A DNA stretch of 46,964 nucleotides from CAYRWM01 sp964428055 (GTDB taxonomy: Bacteria; Bacillota; Clostridia; Christensenellales; Christensenellaceae), in NCBI GenBank assembly GCA_964428055.1, contig CAYRWM010000012.1:1-46964 (forward strand), given 5' to 3'. A program made the translations under genes and the position numbers. Below, piece by piece: positions 43,901 through 46,964 of this stretch. Position 1 is the stretch's first letter. The number at the start of each line of letters is the position of its first letter. Below the pieces are notes generated by a model. The model worked only from the letters and a program-made list of their open reading frames with translations, was not told the origin of the DNA and did no database searches.

Positions 43901-44494
43901 GGAGATGTCATCGAAGCCGGCGACGAACTGACCGACGGTTCCATCAACCCGAACGATATACTTAAGATCAAGGGTGTGAAAGGCGTTCAGGAATATATAA
44001 TCAAGGAAGTCCAGGCGGTCTACAGACTGCAGGGTGTTGAGATCTCCGACAAGCATCTTGAGATCATAGTCCATCAGATGCTCAAGAAGTGCCGTATCGA
44101 GGATGCGGGCGACACGGATATGCTGCCCGGCGAACTGCTCGATATATTCCGCTTCGAGAAGGAGAACAACAGGGTACTGGCAGAAGGCGGACAGCCCGCA
44201 ACGGCATCAAGAGTTCTGCTCGGTATAACCAAGGCTTCTCTGTCAACCAACTCGTTCCTGTCTGCAGCTTCATTCCAGGAGACCACGAGAGTTCTCGCGG
44301 ACGCAGCCATAAAGGCAAAGATAGATCCGCTGCTCGGTCTTAAGGAGAACATAATAATCGGTAAACTCATTCCCGCCGGTACGGGCATGAGGAGATACAA
44401 GGATATAGAGGTTGTCAACAACGTCATCAACGAGCAGATAGCCGAACAGATGACGGAAACGGAAGAGGAGACTGCCCCCGCTGAAGAAGCGTGA
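40922..44494 (+). CDS. rpoC: RNA polymerase beta' subunit
   Basis: 1190 residues, intact. It has the N-terminal zinc site CHCGRYK...CEKCGVEV, the catalytic Mg loop NADFDGDQMAVH (about 447-458), the bridge/trigger helix region with GARGSTNQIRQLAGMRGLM, and a second zinc site CKSEYGVCARCYGANM. Start is TTG (40922) with GGAG nine bases upstream, giving MFELNTFDSIQIGLASP, the usual beginning. A short Glu-rich tail ends the protein. It is transcribed together with the two rpoB parts. Confidence 0.97.
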   Translation: MFELNTFDSIQIGLASPEKIREWSHGEVKKPETINYRTLKPEKDGLFCERIFGPTKDWECHCGRYKRIRYKGIICEKCGVEVTKAKVRRERMGHIELASPVSHIWYFKGIPSRMGLLLDMSPRSLEKVLYFAAFVVTDPGETPLDHKQILTDKEYREAQNQFGEDSFKAGMGAEAVKVLLKQLDLEAISNELKTELKSATGQKRVRAIKRLEVVEAFLKSGNKPEWIILDVVPVIPPELRPMVQLDGGRFATSDLNDLYRRVINRNNRLNRLLQLRAPDIIVRNEKRMLQEAVDALIDNGRRGRPVTGPGNRPLKSLSDMLRGKQGRFRQNLLGKRVDYSGRSVIVVGPELKMYQCGLPKEMALELFKPFVMKKLVADGYAHNIKSAKRMVEKVRTEVWDVLEDIIDGHPVLLNRAPTLHRLGIQAFEPVLVEGKALKVHPLVCTAYNADFDGDQMAVHVPLSVEAQSEARFLMLAANNILKPQDGRPVVCPTQDMVIGSYYLTIHRPGAKGEGSIFASVDEAIHAYNTGNIALQAMIKVRVTKEVDGKDVTGIIETTTGRLIFNTAIPQDLGYMDRSIPGNELKFEVDNLIDKKQLGKLVDLCFAKLGPTKTSHVLDRIKALGFHYSTVGAITVSVSDIQVPEKKKELIAEAENTVLEIEQQYMMGLIDDKTRKNSAVKVWEDTTKSVTKALMDSMDAFNPIYMMANSGARGSTNQIRQLAGMRGLMADPNGETIEIPIRANFKEGLTVLEFFISSHGARKGLADTALRTADSGYLTRRLVDVSHNVIVREKDCFENLGENVAGIEISDLTNGKEMIEPLRDRLRGRVLAQDITDKKGKVVYPVNTLITNDIADSIVDMGYTKVTIRSVLTCKSEYGVCARCYGANMSTGDLVDVGEAVGVIAAQSIGEPGTQLTMRTFHTGGVAGGDITGGLPRVEELFEARKPRGLAVISELGGTVSIKNGKKREVTIANESGDAKTYLIPYGASLKVDEGDVIEAGDELTDGSINPNDILKIKGVKGVQEYIIKEVQAVYRLQGVEISDKHLEIIVHQMLKKCRIEDAGDTDMLPGELLDIFRFEKENNRVLAEGGQPATASRVLLGITKASLSTNSFLSAASFQETTRVLADAAIKAKIDPLLGLKENIIIGKLIPAGTGMRRYKDIEVVNNVINEQIAEQMTETEEETAPAEEA

Positions 44495-44508
44495 CGAAAG
44501 GATAAGAT

Positions 44509-45321
44509 ATGCCCGGAGTTGTATACGAAGACGACTATAAGGATCCGGTAAAGCTCAGTAGAGAAGACCCGTGTCCGATAGAGGGCTCAGAGCTCTGCTA
44601 CTGGCTCGCTGAAGGGAACTGCGATACCTGCTATGTTTCCAGGATAAAGATGGCTGAGGACAGAGAGCGCATGCTCAAGAACTGGCGTGTGACGCTCAGC
44701 AATCTTCCGAAGGAATTCGATGATCTCGGAAACAGCGAGACGTGCGTCCTCACAAAGGGCGAGCCCGTAAAGGCGGAGTGCTATGCCTCGACCTATATGG
44801 CCCATCCCGATCCTCCTGCCAAGAAGGGCATAATACTCGGTTTCGGCAAGAAGGTCAGGATACCGGTCGGCTCCATGGTCAATATGCATATGGCCATAAG
44901 CAAGAAGTGCAGAAGCAGATTCAGACTGATGTCTGCCATAGACATACTGCTGCTTCTCGTGCTGGCTGCCGTGGCTGCGGTCCTCGTGCTGACACCGGCG
45001 TTCGGATCTCTGTTCACGAACGGGGCCGTTCATTTCCTTATAGGAATGCTCATAGTGATAGGCGCCGGAGTCGTCGGATATTTCGCAGGCAAGAAGGCCA
45101 GGGTCTCTTTGAGAGAGAGATTCAGCAAAGAGATGAGGGTCGATCTGAGGGAAGTCCCTGTCATAAAGGATATGATGGACCGCGGATGGTTCTTCTATGA
45201 TACTTCAAGAGGAGGCAAGGGCGATCCTGCCAAACTGGAGCTGTTCTTCGACAGAAAAAAGAACTTCAAGAACATATTTCCGCCCGAGGATTTTTCTGTT
45301 GACAGTAAAAAAAGTGAGTGA
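44509..45321 (+). CDS. Hypothetical membrane protein with Cys cluster, between rpoC and L7Ae
   Basis: 270 residues, not recognised. The first 70 residues contain four clustered Cys (CPIEGSELCYWLAEGNCDTC), possibly a metal or Fe-S site. Two membrane helices lie at about 140-165 and 175-195, and a basic-acidic C-terminal region follows. The AAAGGAT ribosome site and the 14-base gap after rpoC show it is in the rpoBC operon. Its 3' end carries the -35 box of the str operon promoter. Its place suggests it is not random, but no function can be given. Confidence 0.6.
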   Translation: MPGVVYEDDYKDPVKLSREDPCPIEGSELCYWLAEGNCDTCYVSRIKMAEDRERMLKNWRVTLSNLPKEFDDLGNSETCVLTKGEPVKAECYASTYMAHPDPPAKKGIILGFGKKVRIPVGSMVNMHMAISKKCRSRFRLMSAIDILLLLVLAAVAAVLVLTPAFGSLFTNGAVHFLIGMLIVIGAGVVGYFAGKKARVSLRERFSKEMRVDLREVPVIKDMMDRGWFFYDTSRGGKGDPAKLELFFDRKKNFKNIFPPEDFSVDSKKSE

Positions 45322-45327
45322 TAAAAT
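45299..45327 (+). promoter_or_regulatory. str operon promoter
   Basis: TTGACA (45299-45304), 17 bases and TAAAAT (45322-45327), overlapping the end of the preceding gene. It separates transcription of L7Ae-rpsL-rpsG-fusA from rpoBC. Confidence 0.75.
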
Positions 45328-45371
45328 CTTATCATGCGCCATTATGTGCCGGAAAGAGGTTTATGCATTAA

Positions 45372-45617
45372 ATGTATGAAGAATTAAGGCAGGCGGAGAG
45401 CGTTGTTGCTGGAACGAAACAGACTGTCCGCGCTTTAAGGGAAGAACTCGTTTCCATAGTATATATGGCGGATGATGCTGATAAAGCAGTGAAGGATGAA
45501 GTCTTCGCTGCGGTCGGTGAACAGGATGTGCACATACTGTATGTGCCGTCCAAAGCCGAACTTGGATTAGAATGCGGCATAGATGTGCCGTGTGCCTGCG
45601 CGGCGGTGCTGCGCTGA
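45372..45617 (+). CDS. rplGB: L7Ae-family RNA-binding protein (YbxF type)
   Basis: 81 residues with the compact L7Ae/L30e pattern: ALREELVSIVYMADDADKAVKDEV, then EQDVHILYVPSKAELGLECGIDVPCACAAVL. The family binds kink-turn RNAs and the ribosome. In Firmicutes it sits before rpsL, as here. Confidence 0.9.
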   Translation: MYEELRQAESVVAGTKQTVRALREELVSIVYMADDADKAVKDEVFAAVGEQDVHILYVPSKAELGLECGIDVPCACAAVLR

Positions 45618-45635
45618 GCAGTGCATATAACTTAA

Positions 45636-45660
45636 ATCCCCTTAGTGGGTTGCCGGGGAT
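45636..45660 (+). other. Leader hairpin before rpsL
   Basis: ATCCCC (45636-45641) and GGGGAT (45655-45660) pair around a 13-base loop containing GGG and CC that may extend the stem. No T-run follows. It may be a leader structure or a site of control in the str operon. Confidence 0.35.
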
Positions 45661-45700
45661 CAAAGAAAGACATTTAACTGTTTTTAGGAGGTAGAAACTA

Positions 45701-46075
45701 ATGCCAACAATCAACCAGTTGGTCAGAAAAGGCAGAGAGACTACGGAAAGCAAATCAAACTCTCCGATACTTAAACAGAGCCCTCAGAAGAGGGGCGTTT
45801 GCCTTGCTGTAAGAACCATGACTCCCAAAAAGCCTAATTCGGCGCTGAGAAAGATTGCCAGGGTAAGGCTCGTTAACGGAATGGAAGGTACAGCTTATAT
45901 TCCCGGTGTTGGACACAATCTTCAGGAGCACTCGGTCGTTCTCATCAGAGGCGGCAGGGTCAAGGACCTCCCCGGCGTGAGATATCACGTCATCAGAGGC
46001 GCTCTGGATACAGCAGGTGTTGCAGACCGCAAACAGTCACGCTCGCTGTATGGTGCCAAGAAACCCAAGAAATAA
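45701..46075 (+). CDS. rpsL: 30S ribosomal protein S12
   Basis: 124 residues, full length. PTINQLVRKGRE and TPKKPNSALRKIARVRL show the family. The conserved Lys in PKKPNS, a site of streptomycin resistance, is unchanged, and RKQSRSLYGAKKPK is the normal end. S12 controls decoding accuracy in the small subunit. It has an AGGAGG ribosome site. It is followed by rpsG after 19 bases. Confidence 0.98.
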   Translation: MPTINQLVRKGRETTESKSNSPILKQSPQKRGVCLAVRTMTPKKPNSALRKIARVRLVNGMEGTAYIPGVGHNLQEHSVVLIRGGRVKDLPGVRYHVIRGALDTAGVADRKQSRSLYGAKKPKK

Positions 46076-46094
46076 TCTAAGGAGGATTTGAGAT

Positions 46095-46565
46095 ATGCCT
46101 AGACGTGGTGGCGTTCCGAAACGTGAGATACTCGCTGACCCTATTTATAACAGTGTTGTCGTTACAAAGCTCATAAACCAGGTTATGTATGACGGCAAGA
46201 GGGGCACAGCTCAGAGAATCTGTTACGACGCTTTTGATATCATTAAAGATAAGACCGGAAAGGATCCGGCAGAAGTTTTTGAAGCTTGTATGGAAAACAT
46301 AATGCCCGTACTCGAAGTTAAGGCGAGAAGAGTCGGCGGCGCGACCTATCAGGTCCCGATCGAAGTCAGACCCGAAAGACGCCAGACACTCGGTATCCGC
46401 TGGCTGGTATCATTCGCACGCAAACGCGGCGAGCGCACGATGAGAGAAAGACTCGCGGGCGAGATAATGGATGCAGCCAACAACACGGGTTCAAGCGTTA
46501 AGAAGAGAGAAGATACCCATAAGATGGCAGAAGCCAACAAGGCATTTGCGCATTTCCGCTGGTAG
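46095..46565 (+). CDS. rpsG: 30S ribosomal protein S7
   Basis: 156 residues. MPRRGGVPKREILADP, ARRVGGATYQVPIEV and the C-terminal EANKAFAHFRW are the S7 signatures. S7 starts assembly of the 30S head and contacts E-site tRNA. It has an AAGGAGG site directly after rpsL. Confidence 0.98.
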   Translation: MPRRGGVPKREILADPIYNSVVVTKLINQVMYDGKRGTAQRICYDAFDIIKDKTGKDPAEVFEACMENIMPVLEVKARRVGGATYQVPIEVRPERRQTLGIRWLVSFARKRGERTMRERLAGEIMDAANNTGSSVKKREDTHKMAEANKAFAHFRW

Positions 46566-46614
46566 CGGTCATATTCCGGACTGTTTATGCCCGGAAAATG
46601 AATGGAAAAGCTTT

Positions 46615-46638
46615 AAAAACAGCCGTAAGGCTGTTTTT
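46615..46638 (+). terminator. Hairpin between rpsG and fusA
   Basis: AAAAACAGCC and GGCTGTTTTT form a perfect 10-bp stem with loop GTAA and a built-in T tract. It is a terminator or attenuator that would lower fusA expression relative to rpsG. Confidence 0.8.
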
Positions 46639-46697
46639 ATGCGTAAATTGTCAGCATTTGGGACTTAAATTTTTTTATCATTACGAGAGGATTGGAA

Positions 46698-46964
46698 ATG
46701 GCTGAGAGATTTCCCCTGGAAAAAACCCGCAACATAGGTATCATGGCCCATATCGATGCAGGTAAGACTACAGTCACCGAGAGGATACTGTATTATACCG
46801 GCAAGACGTATAAGATCGGCGATACCCATGAGGGAAATGCGGTCATGGACTGGATGGAGCAGGAGCAGGAGAGAGGTATCACCATCACCTCCGCTGCCAC
46901 CACCACCAGATGGAAGGGCTGCAGCATCAACATCATAGACACTCCCGGTCACGTGGACTTTACC
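46698..46964 (+). CDS. fusA: Elongation factor G, 5' end only
   Basis: The first 89 codons, cut by the window edge. RNIGIMAHIDAGKTT is the G1 P-loop, ERGITITSAAT is the switch I/G2 region and DTPGHVDFT the G3 motif, all typical of EF-G, the ribosomal translocase. It has a GAGAGGA ribosome site. Confidence 0.97.
   Translation, partial: MAERFPLEKTRNIGIMAHIDAGKTTVTERILYYTGKTYKIGDTHEGNAVMDWMEQEQERGITITSAATTTRWKGCSINIIDTPGHVDFT

Noticed and set aside
46665..46952. Minus-strand open frame opposite fusA
   Set aside because: It mirrors the conserved EF-G coding sequence and has no independent support.

Overview
The window comes from a low-to-mid-GC, spore-former-type Firmicute of the class Clostridia. 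The gene order murC / spoVG-pth-mfd-prsA-yabM-mazG-hup-rqcP, then ispDF-(propeller protein)-radA-yacL, then rpoBC-(membrane protein)-L7Ae-rpsL-rpsG-fusA is the Bacillus/Clostridium backbone. Start sites carry strong GGAGG-type ribosome binding sites, and promoters are of sigma-A type. The genus cannot be named from the sequence alone.

Layout: 1-199 holds two serine tRNA genes on the minus strand, the first cut by the window edge. 317-1693 (minus) is murC. 1936-16218 (plus) is a near-continuous housekeeping run covering sporulation control, translation rescue, transcription-coupled repair, secretion folding, envelope lipid export, nucleotide sanitation, HU, ribosome quality control, isoprenoid synthesis, recombination and a PIN/TRAM protein. 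16226-16271 is a two-way terminator closing this block. 16360-36506 is an AT-richer catabolic island. It contains a glycyl radical enzyme and its activase (minus), then divergently an ABC sugar-type importer, a ribokinase-family kinase, a UroD/MtaA-like protein, a pentulose-5-phosphate-3-epimerase-like enzyme, a corrinoid protein and a second MtaA-like methyltransferase. These are followed by two convergent SorC-family regulators and a four-gene acetoin-dehydrogenase-type 2-oxo-acid/acetoin complex. 36739-36853 has four degenerate tandem repeats, the last carrying a perfect-consensus promoter for rpoB. 37050-46964 is the RNA polymerase and str operon region, ending inside fusA.

The most unusual feature is rpoB. 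The beta subunit gene is interrupted by two in-frame stop codons, TAA at 38382-38384 and TGA at 38409-38411, followed at once by an ATG. This leaves a 444-residue N-terminal and an 814-residue C-terminal open frame. The eight codons between the stops still encode the conserved beta-subunit sequence, nothing is inserted and the frame is kept. The cell must therefore run on a two-piece beta subunit, made by re-initiation or readthrough, or this is a very recent or artefactual double nonsense change in an essential gene. The split lies about 26 codons before the rifampicin-binding cluster.

The second point of interest is the island. It combines sugar-type uptake and phosphorylation with a corrinoid methyl-transfer module and a glycyl radical enzyme with an atypical active-site loop. 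A working guess is anaerobic use of a methylated or deoxygenated sugar or polyol, with the methyl group moved by the corrinoid protein and C2 units released by the acetoin-type complex. The substrate is not known from the sequence.
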